A DNA stretch of 64,000 nucleotides, taken from Akebia trifoliata. Its lineage: Eukaryota > Streptophyta > Magnoliopsida > Ranunculales > Lardizabalaceae. Both the position numbers and the translations under genes were made by a program. The stretch lies in the NCBI GenBank assembly GCA_017979445.1, contig CM030704.1:13437658-13501657 (forward strand), read 5' to 3'. The notes below the pieces were generated by a model. That model was not told where the DNA came from. It saw nothing but the letters and a program-made list of their open reading frames with translations, and made no database searches. Within the stretch, counting starts at the first letter, position 1. The number at the start of each line of letters is the position of its first letter. This document shows positions 46,060 to 58,603 of this stretch, in pieces.

Positions 46060-47839
46060 TGAAAGCGCCCTCGATCCGCGGGGTACGCGGATCCACTTTT
46101 GACCGTTGAGGTTTGGGAGTCGCCACCTAGTTATTGCGGTCTAGGAACCAAATTGACCCTACAATGGATAAAAAGAACTAATCTACTATAGAAATCTGAA
46201 TCCGGGGATCATGTTACGGGGTTGGAAGGTGTTAGGCACCAACCCCGTCCGGTCAATGCCGGTCTCTACTTATCCCAAATAGATCTACATTGCTAATGAT
46301 AAACCTAGATTAAAAAAATAAAAAAAAAAATTTACCTTTGATCTACAAAAGTGTTATTCCCTCAGATCTGGTTAGAATGGCTCCTTGTACCGTATTCCTT
46401 ACTTCGTTCTTTCTCCGGATCTGATTCCTGATCTCCGAAGTAAGGTATCTCCTTCTTGGATCTGGGTGCTTCGAATTTGTTGTGGATTTTTGAGATGTTT
46501 TTTAGAGGTTTTTGGGTGTTTTTTAAGCTAAAATCAGAGTAGGGGTGTTAGGGAAGGAGTTGGGACTCCAAAATTAGGGTTTTGGGGAGGCTATGGAGGC
46601 TTTTTTACCTACTTTTTTTAGGGTTTTTTCTTTGATACGAAAATAGGGTGTGGAGGCTCCTATTTATAAAGTTTTTAGAAACATTAGGGTTTGATTAGGA
46701 TTTCTTTTAGGGTTTCAATTAGGGTTTTGACTTAGTCTTTAGGGTTTTAGGGTTTTGACTTTAGTCTTATGAGATTGACTTGATTAGTTTTAGATTAGGG
46801 TTTGGATTTAGGGTTTTGACCTTAGTCTTATGAGATTGACTTGATTAGTTTTAGATTAGGGTTTTAATTTAGGGTTTTGACTTTAGTCTTATGAGATTGA
46901 CTTTAATTTTGACTTCAGTCTTGCTTGATTGACTTTAATTTTGACTTCAGTCTCACTTGATTGACCTTGACTTCAGTCTTGCTTGATTTACTTTATTTTG
47001 ACTTTGGTCTTATTTGATTGACTTTAATATCTTGACTTTAGTCTTGCTTGATTGATTTTAATTTTTGGAGAACCCCTTCCTATTATATCTTTAATTCTTT
47101 GGACCCCCAAATGGAGGGGTCCTTAAAGAAATATCCCACGAACCCTCAACAATTTTGCCTGAGAGTCCAATTAATCGATTTTTTAGGTTCAACTTTTTAA
47201 ATTAATTTCATTAATGTTTCACTTTAATTATTTAATGTTTTATTTATTAATTTCGAAATTTTTTAATTATGAAAATTGTGAAATTACCATTTTGCCCTCG
47301 GAGAGGATTTTTTATGTTTTAAGTTATTTTTCAATGTTCGAGGATGTTTTGGAATCAGTTTTTCGTAAGGAATTCAATGAGAATGTTGGTTTTTGTCATT
47401 TATGAAATTTTTGTATGAAATGGTCGTGAACTTTATGAGGGGTATTTTCGTAATTTTGTCAAATTTTGTGAAAATGGCGAAGTGGTTTACTTGATTTCGA
47501 TTTGTTGTTTTACGTGTTTGAGTGGGTTTTCCTAAGCGTAATGCAGGCTCTAAGGTTGTTTTGATATTAGGGGTATTTTGGTAATTTGGTCATTTTTAGT
47601 GATTTTTATCGTGAAGCTTCTTTTTGGTCTGCAAGATGATGATTTCTATGTTTCTGGGGTCGTATTTCCTAGCGTAGCGTGGTTTCTAAGGTTTTGTCAA
47701 TTCGAGATACCTCATCCGGATTTCTGAAACACATTTGGTAACAAAATAAAGCAATAGAATACGCATCCATCATTGGGAATCATTGCGATCGGGTTGACGA
47801 GTTGATTAATCAGGCGAGTGCAAAAATGGGGTGTCTACA
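46060..47839 (-). repeat. Element C 3' LTR
   Basis: About 1780 bp, minus strand, TGAAAGCG...GGTGTCTACA as read on the plus strand. Reversed TATAAATA at 46661-46668. The reversed PPT follows at 47840. Confidence 0.95.
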
Positions 47840-47853
47840 GATGTCCCTCTTTG
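47840..47853 (-). other. Polypurine tract of element C
   Basis: Minus-strand CAAAGAGGGACATC next to the 3' LTR; one base differs from the A and B tracts. Confidence 0.82.
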
Positions 47854-48183
47854 GCAGAGGGTTGAAGCAAACTAGATAGCAAATCTATTTTGGTAGATAG
47901 TGCGATATCCGAATGCCAAAGCTAGTGACAGTTCATTTTGCAGCCTGATTTAGCAAGTCGTCGGGGTGTTCGGATCCTTGAGGGTTAAACTCTCCCCGAA
48001 CTAAAAGGTTGTCAGGTCCTCGAGCGAGAGCTCTCACTGATGGCGTCAGATCCTTGAATTTTAAAGAATTCTCCCTGACTAAAAGAACAAGTGTGCAAGT
48101 GTGTGCACTGTGTGAAACTGAGTAAAATCTGAGCATAAACTAAGCATAATTGAGCATAAATTGAGCATAAAAAAATTGAATGT
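47854..48183 (-). other. PPT-proximal conserved block of element C
   Basis: The same block as 17060-17265 in A and 59890-60190 in B, ending on its far side in short TATGCTCA repeats. No ORF. Confidence 0.6.
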
Positions 48184-48995
48184 CTTACTTTACCTACCCT
48201 GGGTGAAAGAGTAATAAACAATTTTTTTTGGAAAGTTTTACTCTACCTACTCGGGGTGAAAGAGTAATGAACTATTTTTTCTAGGAGGCCTACTCTACCT
48301 ACTCGGGGTGAAAGAGTAATGAATTCTTTTTTGGGAGTTCTACTCTACCTACTCGGGGTGAAAGAGTAATAAACTATTTTTTCTGGGAGTTTTACTCTAC
48401 ATACTCGGGGTGAAAGAGTAATGGACTTATTTTCTGGGAGTTCTATTCTACCTACTCAGGGTGAAAGAGTAATGAACTATTTTTTCTGGGAGTCCTACTC
48501 TACATACTCGGGGTGAAAGAGTAATGGACTTATTTTCTGGGAGTTCTACTCTACCTACTCGGGGTGAAAGAGTGATGAACTACTTTTTCTGGGAGTTTTA
48601 CTCTACATACTCGGGGTGAAAGAGTAATGGACTTATTTTCTAGGAGTTCTATTCTACCTATTCAGGGTGAAAGAGTAATGAACTATTTTTTCTGGGAATC
48701 CTACTCTACATACTCGGGGTGAAAGAGTAATGGACTTATTTTCTGGGAGTTCTACTCTACCTACTCGGGGTGAAAGAGTGATGAACTACTTTTTCTGGGA
48801 GTCCTATTCTACCTACTCGGGGTGAAAGAGTAATGGACTAATTTTCTGGAGTTCTACTCTACCTACTCGGGGTGAAAGAGTGATGAACTACTTTTTCTGG
48901 GAGTTTTACTCTACATACTCGGGGTGAAAGAGTAATGGACTTATTTTCTGGGAGTTCTATTCTACCTACTCAGGGTGAAAGAGTAATGAACTATT
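48184..48995 (-). repeat. 52-bp tandem array found only in element C
   Basis: Sixteen units averaging about 52 bp, each with CTACCTACTCGGGGTGAAAG. Most units contain the inverted repeat TACTCT-16 nt-AGAGTA (for example 48238-48267). Variants AATGAACTAT, AATGGACTTA and GTGATGAACTAC recur in a fixed order, giving a four-unit (about 206 bp) higher-order period through much of the array. A and B have no such array, so it was gained in the C lineage. Confidence 0.9.
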
Positions 48996-49004
48996 TAAGT
49001 ATAA

Positions 49005-49372
49005 TCTGAGAAAACCCTCGGCGATATCTGACTAAGCATAATTCGAGAAAGCCCTCGGTGGCAACTGGCTGAGCATAATCCGAGTAAACCCTCGGCAGCA
49101 TCTGGCTGAGCATAATCTGAGCAAACCCTCGATGACATTTGGCTGAGCATAGTTCGAGCAAACCCTTGGCGGCATCTGAGCATAATTCCGAGAAAGCCCT
49201 CGGCGACATCTGAGCATAATTCCGAGAAAGCCCTCGGCGGCAACTGAGCATAATTCCAAGAAAACCCTTGGCGGCATCTGAGCATAATTCTGAGAAAACC
49301 CTCGGCGGCATCTGAGCATAATTCCAAGAAAACCCTTGCCGGTATCTGAGCATAATTCCGAGAAAGCCTTCG
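49005..49372 (-). repeat. 33-bp-class tandem array, type 2, element C
   Basis: About ten units of roughly 33-36 bp. On the minus strand the core is GCCGAGGGTTTTCTCGG followed by AATTATGCTCAG, and it holds the inverted repeat CCGAG-6 nt-CTCGG. It matches the array of B at 59055-59740. Confidence 0.85.
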
Positions 49373-50115
49373 GCGGCAACTGAGCAAAATCCAAGATAAC
49401 CCTTGGCGGAGACTGAGCAAAATCCAAGATAACCCTTGGCGGCAACTGAGCAAAATCCAAGATAACCCTTGGCGGAAACTGAGCAAAATCCAAGATAACC
49501 CTTAGCGGAGACTGAGCAAAATCCAAGATAACCCTTGGCGGAGACTGAGCAAAATCCAAGATAACCCTTGGCGGAAACTGAGCAAAATCCAAGATAACCC
49601 TTGGCGGAGACTGAGCAAAATCCAAGATAACCCTTGGCGGAGACTGAGCAAAATCCAAGATAACCCTTGGCGGCATCTGCGCAAAATCCAAGATAACCCT
49701 TGGCGGAAACTGAGCAAAATTCAAGATAACCCTTGGCGGCAACTGAGCAAAATCCAAGATAACCCTTGGCGGAGACTGAGCAAAATCCAAGATAACCCTT
49801 GGCGGCATCTGAGCAAAATCCAAGATAACCCTTGGCGGCAACTGAGCAAAATCCAAGATAACCCTTAACCCTTGACGGAAACTGAGCAAAATCCAAGATA
49901 ACCATTGGCGGCAACTGAGCAAAATCCAAGATAACCCTTGGCGGAGACTGAGCAAAATCCAAGATAACCCTTGGCGGAGACTGAGCAAAATCCAAGATAA
50001 CCCTTGGCGGCAACTGAGCAAAATCCAAGTTAACCCTTGGTGGAAACTGAGCAAAATCCAAGATAACCCTTGGCGGCAACTGAGCATAATCCAAGTTAAC
50101 CCTTGGCGGCAACTG
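49373..50115 (-). repeat. 33-bp tandem array, type 1, element C
   Basis: About 22 units, minus-strand core CCAAGGGTTATCTTGG followed by ATTTTGCTCAG, as in A. One unit near 49861 has a 9-bp internal duplication. Open frames arise only because the period is a multiple of three. C is the only element here with both types side by side. Confidence 0.92.
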
Positions 50116-51640
50116 AGTAAAATTGGCGAAGGAATGAAGGACTTTTGGGAAATAATGAATAAATTTGGAAAAGACTGATCAGAGTGAATTGGATAAATCT
50201 GGAAGAACTGAATCTGGAAGAGAAATGATTGATTCCAAGAATGATTGAATCTGGAAAAGAATCTGGAGAACGAAAGAATGCCATATCTCCTATGTGAGAT
50301 CCAATATGCTTTTGTTTGAACCTCAAGGATTTATCAAAAAGTTTTATGAATTTAAAACCTGAGTTTTTATTTCTTTTGAACCTCAAAAGTTTTTCGAAAG
50401 AATTGTTATCAAGAGGGTAACCTTAACTTTGGGGTTCCTATTATTTTTTAGGATTAACATTGCTCGAAGACAAAATGCCCCTAGTTTGACAATGACCATG
50501 GCCTTGAAAATAATTGAACACATCATAAAAAAAATGCCCCTAGTATAAGGGGAAAAAGTTACATTAACAAAAGAAAAAAAATGCCCCTTGTATGAAGGTT
50601 TGAAATAATTGATTACCACAAGCGCAATAAAAACTCAACTTTTAATTTTGATTAATTTTATTGAAGGTTTTGAGTCAGGCTCAAGAGTACAAAATTATTT
50701 CCTTTCGAGACTCATCATAAAATTCACCCTTATCTCCTTTGGTTCACTTGGGGTAGTAAACACTTTCAGATCGATCGTAGACAAGATACTTGTGGCTTCT
50801 GAGTCTATGCCTAGTTTAAGCTAAGTATTGAGCTTGATTATTCGGACTTCTGATGTTTCAGCTCGGACCGCTCTCAGCTTGGAATTTTCTTCTATTTTTC
50901 TTTGTTGCTCTAACTTTTGCCTAGATCGCCTTTTCAGGTTTTCAATCTAGCGAGCTTGCTCTAACTTTTGCCTAGATAGCCTTTTCAGGTTTTCGATCTA
51001 GCGAGCTCTTCTCTTTTTTCTTTGCTCTGATTGTTGCCAAAGTTGTCCTTTCAGATTTTCAACCTTGCGAGCTTGCCTTAATTTTTGCCTAAGTCGCCCT
51101 TTTCGAGTTTTCAACTTAGCAGGCTTCATCATTTTTTTATCTTCGTATTCTCCTCTGCACTTCTGGAGTTGCTCTCTGATCATGCTTTGTTATCTTCCTT
51201 GACTTTTCGTATGGTACTTAGGAGGACTTTTATAGGTAGGCTTAGGACTGGGTATAAAAAAGAAAGGGATTTTGAGGCTCAAAAACCCAAATGCCCCTTG
51301 TGTGGCATTTCCTTTTCAATTGTTTTCTTTTACCTTAAATTTTCTTCCCCATTTGGATTTCTTTTTCTTTTGAATTTTTTTCTTAATTTTTTATTGTGTG
51401 GGGAACTAGATTTTTTATTTTGATGTGGTCGGGCCTGAAGTGACTTCTCAGGTTGCCTACGTACCCCAAAGTTTTGGGATCAGACCAAAACGTAGTTCGA
51501 ATCTTCCCTCCCCTAGGTTAGGTGATCAAGCTAAGAAATAAAAGGCACAATTTTTTTTTTGAAAGGGCTGCAAAGGGCTGAGAAAGGAGATAATGAACTG
51601 GGTAACAGGAAAATTGATTCGGCCAAAGATGGCCTCCTTA
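50116..51640 (-). other. Element C 3' untranslated region, integrase-proximal part
   Basis: Reversed homologue of 14413-15912 in A, nearly complete: the degenerate GAAAACCTGAAAAGG repeats at about 50930-51130, the ACAAGGGGCATT block at 51270-51305 and the hairpin-like CCTGAAGTGACTTCTCAGG at 51434-51452. Confidence 0.7.
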
Positions 51641-52340
51641 AATGTAGTACCATTTGATCCGGTCAAGGTTGGTTGACTCTAGTAGTTCACTTCCATCATG
51701 ATCTTGAAGTCTGACGACTTTTCCAGACAGTATTTCCTTAATGAATGAATTTCTCCAATTGGGTTCAGACTTTCTCCTATAATCGAGGAGGAGTGTTCAA
51801 TGAACTTTTTGTCAAATGCACGGGTGACTCTTCTTAGATAAGCTTGCACGTGGTACAAGGCTTTGACTCGTTTTCTTCGATCAAGTTTAATTCTTCATAC
51901 TGCTGACGAACCCAATCTGTTTCTAACAAATGATTTTCCAACAAGATCCTGAGAGACGGAATTTCCATTTCAACTGGCAAGACTGCTTCCATGCCATACA
52001 CTAAGGAGTAGAGAGTAACTCCACTATAAAATAGCATTGAAGTAAGATGTGCCCCTAGTGTGAATGGTAACTTTTCTAACTAATCCTGATGTGATTGACA
52101 CATTTCCCTGATGATTGTTTTGAGATTTTTTATTAGCTGCTTCGACCTTTTCATTAATCTGAGGATGGTAGAGAGATAATGTGTGATGCCGGATCTTGAA
52201 CTTTAAATATAGAGTAACAACTTAAGCTTTGATGTACAACCCATTATCAAATATCAATTCAAAAAGTATCCCCATATCGAATGATAATATGTGATTTGCA
52301 ACTCAAAATGTAGTGAGGATAGCACTGATACATTTTTATA
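51641..52340 (-). pseudogene. int: Element C integrase fragment
   Basis: Minus-strand fragment from just before the second core Asp (LIFDNG, near 52245) to the C-terminal module. Interestingly the catalytic Glu is present (KVEAANK, near 52128-52148), unlike A and B. The segment with SLVYGMEAVLPVEMEIPS is open at 51834-52037. The HHCC finger and first core Asp are missing. It cannot encode an active enzyme. Confidence 0.8.
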
Positions 52341-52600
52341 ACATCTTCTTTGATTCCATTGATATAGACGAGTATCCATTCCATGTTGAAAAACACCCAA
52401 GCTTGCACCTAGCATATCCTCATATGCCCACGAACAAGTCTTTTGAAATTTCTGAGAAAATTCATTATCCCCTTGTGTTCCTCTAGAGATAAGATGATTT
52501 CTATTTGAATCTCTTTAGGAATTTATTTCTGTTCCGAGGTCAATGACCATTGCTTTCTTGAGCCCGACTCTTATCTTCTTGTCTTTGAATCTAGATTATT
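52341..52600 (-). pseudogene. pol: Element C pre-RT linker stub
   Basis: On the minus strand this is the short region before RT (ATTGACCTCGGAACAG..., GGCATATGAGGATATGCTAGG), equivalent to about 11090-11300 in A. It joins directly to integrase, so RT and both RNase H domains were removed by deletion. Confidence 0.7.
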
Positions 52601-53150
52601 AGTTAATTCGTTAATGCGCTCGAGATATTCAAAAATTTCTTTTGTACGATCAATTCAGAAGGGGCGACAGACACTTCTATAAACTCGACGAACTAACTTG
52701 ACTCAATAAGAAAGAGTAGGCTCAATCTAAGGAAGACATGACCTTGCTAGAAAAAAGGACTCGAGCTAACCCAAATGACCCATGAAAACTCAAGACTACC
52801 CAAAACGGACTTGATTAGAACTGAGGACTGAGATATTGCTTATAACCCGTAGGATTGAAGTACTATGATCTTCAAAGAACAACTCGACGATGTTGAGAAA
52901 TTTTGAGGTCATTTCTGACTGTTGATTTGATATTGACGTTTACTCTAACTGACCGGATTTACAGCCCTAGCTAGACGATAGACGATTGAGCTTAGATACA
53001 ATGATAACCCTTAAACCTCTTTGAAGGTGAATTTAACCAATTTTGGTGTCACCCCCTTGATAACATTTTAAATGAACCCTGAGATTTTATTGAATTTTGT
53101 GCACCAATCCATTAAAAAATTCATCCATTCAATGATTATTCAGAAGAAAA
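52601..53150 (-). pseudogene. gag: Element C gag start stub and spacer
   Basis: The minus strand shows the ORF1-gag spacer (AAAATGTTATCAAGGGGGTGAC near 53045-53070) and the gag start context with ATGACCTCAAAA near 52890-52905. After it the sequence (about 52600-52880) is not recognisable as gag. ORF1 is absent on the upstream side. Confidence 0.6.
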
Positions 53151-56100
53151 ATAATTATGTTGCACTCTTGAAAAATATTGGAAAATAATGTTTTTATTTC
53201 ACAAATCTGATTTTTTTTTGCAACATTTTTTGGTAGTTTTCCAAGGTCCATAAAAAACTTTTCATGCAAAAATAGATCTTTTGCAAATTATTTTTCCTTC
53301 TTTTTCTTTTCTTTTGGAAAACATTTTCTTCTGGAAAATATTTTTTCTCTGGAAAATAGTTTTTTATTTGGAAAGTATCTTCTCTTGGAAAATATTTTTT
53401 GGAAAACGTTTTTTCTTAGAAAACATATTTTTTAGAGAATAATATTTTTTTTGGAAAACACTTCTTTTGGAAAATATTTTTTCTGGAAAATACTTTCCCT
53501 TTGTAAACTATTTTTCTTCTTTGAAAATTTGATTTCTATTTCGATTTAAATGGCCCGGTCCATCAGGATTGTTGAATCGAGTTGGGCTGGGTCATTTGCA
53601 AGAGATGGATTTTTTATTGGGTCGGTGCACCCATTTTGATTTTCAAAAATAACATTTTTTTATCCTTGAGGACAATCATACACTCTGATCTCATCATTCA
53701 CATACATCCATTTCATCATTCACATGCATTCTGATCTCATCATTCACATACATTCATATCAATCACAAAGTCTCATAAGATTCCATTCAATGAACAACCC
53801 GGGAACACCCACGATAAGTTCGAGTCGTGACCTACTGGGAAGGTTTCTAGACTTTAAGTTTACTACGTGCAATGCATTTTTATCTGGCCACCCTTACCCA
53901 AGTACACCTATATACCTTTCGATACGTGGTGACTTGGTTTGATATACCGTATAGGTGATAATCTAAAATCTCAATTCACTTCTCTGAAGCCAAAAACAGT
54001 CAGTTTGATCTCCAGTTGAGAGGTGGCGCACAATGCTGAGCAAGGGCCCACTTAAATACCTCTCGTCTAGAATAGACATAGTCTATCCCCCTCGTACAGT
54101 AGGGTACAGCGGGGCAAGATCTTGCTTAGGCACCGGTTTTGACCAAGAAGTGCAATTGATATACTTGGATTATCTTTATACCTACGGGTACGAGTCAAGA
54201 GTTGTAGCTTTCATAAATGGTTTGGCATCCCACGAGAGGACCGACCACGTACTAGTACTACATTGGCAATCGGGACATGTGACTGTGTGGCTCACAATAG
54301 GTCAAAGGCTCAGGTCGCTCCAGCCTAGGTGCATCAATATACCTCTCAGAATCACCTGATCAGACGGTATTGATGCCCCCAGTTTGATATACCCTAAGGT
54401 ACGTGACTGGAGTTGTGGTTTTCATGAATGACGTCGCATCTCCGAAGAGACCGGACCACGCACTAGTGCCACGTTGCCTAAATGGGACGTGTAAGTGGGT
54501 AAAACAGTAAACGTGCTTGTGGTGTGTGCAAAACAGGGTGGGGTGTGCCCGGGGCCTTTTTTAGATAAATGGGCCTATGGGCCAAATCAGATCACCGAAA
54601 CAAGGATATTATAAAATATATAATCATACAACATAAATATCCAAAGCATCAAGATCATGATTAAGGCATGCACATCATGGAGATACATCAATCAAATCAT
54701 GGCATATTAGATAACCAATCAATCAGAGTAGTGCAACATAGAACGGAAGTGATCACACAAATAATCAATCATTGAGATAGGCACAAGAAATTCTATTTTT
54801 TTTTTTAAGGACATGCATGACAAATCTTTGGAAAACATTGGCTAACTTGAATAACTCATAAGGTTTCAAATTTTACTAAAGGTCATTAAACCAACGTGGT
54901 CATCTTCTTTGATAATCCAATACCATATCCTTTTTGATTTGATGGAGAAAAAAATTTTGAATTTGAGAAATTTTTATTTTTATTTTTATAGTTTAGATCC
55001 AAGGCTTTGAAAATGCATGGCGAAAGAATCCCAAATTAACCATCAACCTTAAAAATAAAAATAAAATAAAAACTTATCGAAAAACTTCTTTTTTTTTAAT
55101 AATTTTGTTTGCCGCAAGTATGTGATATTAGATCATGCACTTAGATGCCCCGTGGTGAAGTCTAAGACCTTTAGCAAGATTTGAGATCTTACTAAATTTG
55201 TGAGGAAAATAATTCCCAAATTTTATTTTCCGGCGGCACACACCAATCACGTTGCTCTCCTTTTATATTTTTTTTTATTATATGGTTGCCAACACACACA
55301 ACACCTGTGCACCATACTCACAACAAATTTTTTTTTTATATGTGTTGTTGCCAGCACACACACTACTCATGCACCATACATACAACAAAAAATAATCCTT
55401 TCTTTTTTTATATGTGTGGCTAACAGCAACATTTATTCAACTCCAGTCACCTTTTTCTCTTTGTTTATATGTGCTGCTAACAGCAACTTGTCGTGTGGGA
55501 ACACGCAACATCATTCTCTATTACCTTGAAGGGTTGGGGATGACGAAAGGTCAGTCGTTCGTCAAGATCAAGGCCGTCACGCCTTCATCCCACCATTATG
55601 AACTCTCAATATTATTCATCACGCATCATGAAACTAAAAGTTATGAGGAACTACCCATGAACATTAGAATCCACAACTGAACACAGCCCATCTCTCTGTG
55701 TGCTTCATGTTCTTGGAAACACGAACCAACACAACCTAATCAAGTTGGCTAAACAGATCGGATAGCTGCAAATCCGTTCAATTCGACGTCTCCAACACAC
55801 CAAGACATTAATACAAACTGGTTCCCACCATTAAAGCTTTGCTAGATGACAAAGATGACACAGGAGCGCTCATGGAACTTATTCCATTTTCATTCACCTC
55901 TATTGCCGATTACAAAATGACCCATGTTTGATCGAAACACAATGGAGTTCTTGGTGCAAATCCGAAACCCACAAATCAGATTTTCGCAAAGAAATCGGCG
56001 CGAATCAAAAGGGTTTTTTTTTCGATTGATATCTTTCACTCAAAATAAAAAAAAAACAATTGGATTTAGGGGTGGAAATCGATCGGCTGACTGGCTGATT

Positions 56101-56796
56101 TCGATCGGCCTCTGCTAGTAACACTGAAACAACGTTTTTAAGAAGATGCTGTGGGGTTTTTAAAAAAAAAAAAAACCAAAATCGATTTTTTTACTTACAC
56201 ACCAGCCCAACGCTGCTATTGACAGAAACTTAAAAAGACTATTTTTTTTTTTTAACTCGATTTTTTTTTATTACATATTAGCCCAATGTTGCTGTAGACA
56301 GAACTAACTAATTTTTTTTTTTTTTTAAAAAACCACAACAGAAAATGGGAGATATTCAAAGGATTGGCTTTTATTTCAACTCTCCCAGCCCATTATTATT
56401 GCTAATATAACCTAAAAAAATTAAAAAATTAAAATAAAAATAAAATGTCAACGAATACATTGCTTACAAAAAAAAACTTTATTTAAAAAAATTGAAAACA
56501 AAGAAGAAAAAAAAAAATAAAACAAACCTACGTGATTCCTTAATCATCACTCCGTCCTCAATTAACCTTCTTGGTCATTCTAAATAACCCTCGATTGAGC
56601 CATAATAATAAAATAAAACGAACATGCAATGACAGTATATTCAGGATCCAAACACATGATCAAACATTAAACAATAGGATGATAAAAAAAACTAAAAAAT
56701 GAGTGAACAAATAAATAGATAAACTAACAGCTAAAAAAAATTAGATCGCTTTAGCAATGCTCCCATACTTGGGGTTTTTCAAGTTTGATCCTCAAT
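53151..56796 (-). other. Element C leader
   Basis: Reversed leader of about 3.6 kb. It has an expanded TTTTCC/GGAAAA array at 53290-53530, the conserved module at about 54000-54590 with GTACTAGTAC (54249-54258) and GCACTAGTGC (54460-54469), TGCTG/CAGCA motifs near 55470 and 56210-56300, and homopolymer runs. Small ORFs (for example 54033-54359 and 55200-55529) fall in conserved non-coding blocks or low-complexity sequence. Confidence 0.7.
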
Positions 56797-56816
56797 GTCC
56801 CCAGTGGAGTCGCCAC
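56797..56816 (-). other. Primer-binding site of element C
   Basis: Minus-strand GTGGCGACTCCACTGGGGAC, directly inside the 5' LTR. This is the best preserved PBS in the window. Confidence 0.9.
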
Positions 56817-58598
56817 TGAAAGCGCCCTCGATCCGCGGGGTACGCGGATCCGCTTTTGACCATTGAGGTTTGGGAGTCGCCACCTAGTTATTGCGGTCTA
56901 GGAACCAAATTGACCCTACAATGGATAAAAAGAACTAATCTACTATAGAAATCTGAATCCGGGGATCATGTTACGGGGTTGGAAGGTGTTAGGCACCAAC
57001 CCCGCCCGGTCAATGCCGGTCTCTACTTATCCCAAATAGATCTACATTGCTAATGATAAACCTAGATTAAAAAAATAAAAAAAAAATTTACCTTTGATCT
57101 ACAAAAGTGTTATTCCCTCAGATCTTGTTAGAATGGCTCCTTGTACCGTATTCCTTACTTCGTTCTATCTCCGGATCTGATTCCTGATCTCCGAAGTAAG
57201 GTATCTCCTTCTTGGATCTGGGTGCTTCGAATTTGTTGTGGATTTTTGAGATGTTTTTTAGAGGTTTTTGGGTGTTTTTTAGGCTAAAATCAGAGTAGGG
57301 GTGTTAGGGAAGGAGTTGGGACTCCAAAATTAGGGTTTTGGGGAGGCTATGGAGGCTTTTTTACCTACTTTTTTTAGGGTTTTTTCTTTGATACGAAAAT
57401 AGGGTGTGGAGTCTCCTATTTATAAAGTTTTTAGAAGCATTAGGGTTTGATTAGGATTTCTTTTAGGGTTTCAATTAGGGTTTTGACTTAGTCTTTAGGG
57501 TTTTAGGGTTTTGACTTTAGTCTTATGAGATTGACTTGATTAGTTTTAGATTAGGGTTTGGATTTAGGGTTTTGACCTTAGTCTTATGAGATTGACTTGA
57601 TTAGTTTTAGATTAGGGTTTTAATTTAGGGTTTTGACTTTAGTCTTATGAGATTGACTTAATTTTGACTTCAGTCTTGCTTGATTGACTTTAATTTTGAC
57701 TTCAGTCTCACTTGATTGACCTTGACTTCAGTCTTGCTTGATTTACTTTTATTTTGACTTTGGTCTTATTTGATTGACTTTAATATCTTGACTTTAGTCT
57801 TGCTTGATTGATTTTAAATTTTTGGAGAACCCCTTCCTATTATATCTTTAATTCTTTGGACCCCCAAATGGAGGGGTCCTTAAAGAAATATCCCACGAAC
57901 CCTCAACAATTTTGCCTGAGAGTCCAATTAATCGATTTTTTAGGTTCAACTTTTTAAATTAATTTCATTAATGTTTCACTTTAATTATTTAATGTTTTAT
58001 TTATTAATTTCGAATTTTTTTAATTATGAAAATTGTGAAATTACCATTTTGCCCTCGGAGAGGATTTTTTATGTTTTAAGTTATTTTTCAATGTTCGAGG
58101 ATGTTTTGGAATCAGTTTTTCGTAAGGAATTCAATGAGAATGTTGGTTTTTGTCATTTATGAAATTTTTGTATGAAATGGTCGTGAACTTTATGAGGGGT
58201 ATTTTCGTAATTTTGTCAAATTTTGTGAAAATTGGCGAAGTGGTTTACTTGATTTCGATTTGTTGTTTTACGTGTTTGAGTGGGTTTTCCTAAGCGTAAT
58301 GCAGGCTCTAAGGTTGTTTTGATATTAGGGGTATTTTGGTAATTTGATCATTTTTAGTGATTTTTATCGTGAAGCTTCTTTTTGGTCTGCAAGATGATGA
58401 TTTCTATGTTTCTGGGGTCATATTTTCCTAGCGTAGCGTGGTTTCTAAGGTTTTGTCAATTCGAGATACCTCATCCGGATTTCTGAAACACATCTGGTAA
58501 CAAAATAAAGCAATAGAATACGCATCCATCATTGGGAATCATTGTGATCGGGTTGACGAGTTGATTAATCAGGCGAGTGCAAAAATGGGGTGTCTACA
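56817..58598 (-). repeat. Element C 5' LTR
   Basis: About 1782 bp, minus strand, nearly identical to 46060-47839. Reversed TATAAATA at 57417-57424. Minus-strand donor-like CAAAG|GTAAAT near 57090. Confidence 0.95.
57417..57424 (-). promoter_or_regulatory. TATA box of the element C 5' LTR
   Basis: Minus-strand TATAAATA followed by GGAGACTCCACACCC, equivalent to the boxes in A, B and D. Confidence 0.65.
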
Positions 58599-58603
58599 GG
58601 TAA
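58599..58603. repeat. Target-site duplication of element C, right copy (GGTAA)
   Basis: Identical to 46055-46059; B sequence resumes with TCAAATATTTC. Confidence 0.93.

Larger units (their letters stand above)
46060..58598 (-). mobile_element. Element C: young, internally deleted (non-autonomous) Tat/Ogre-like retrotransposon
   Basis: 12,539 bp on the minus strand, with two LTRs of about 1780 bp, PBS, PPT, full-length leader and full 3' region, and perfect TSDs. The coding part is reduced to about 1.5 kb: the first bases of gag, a stub before RT and a partial integrase. ORF1, protease, RT core and both RNase H domains are gone. The LTRs differ at roughly 20 positions by eye (about 1%), so it inserted recently, after B. 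It must have used proteins from an autonomous relative. Confidence 0.93.

Noticed and set aside
49005..50115. CRISPR-like appearance (short repeats with inverted repeats)
   Set aside because: Units are directly adjacent with no unique spacers, there are no cas genes, and the context is plant retrotransposon.
55200..55680. Cys/His-containing ORFs in the C leader that could look like a small zinc protein
   Set aside because: The sequence is the reversed TGCTG/CAGCA leader repeat region; frames are not kept in A, B or D.
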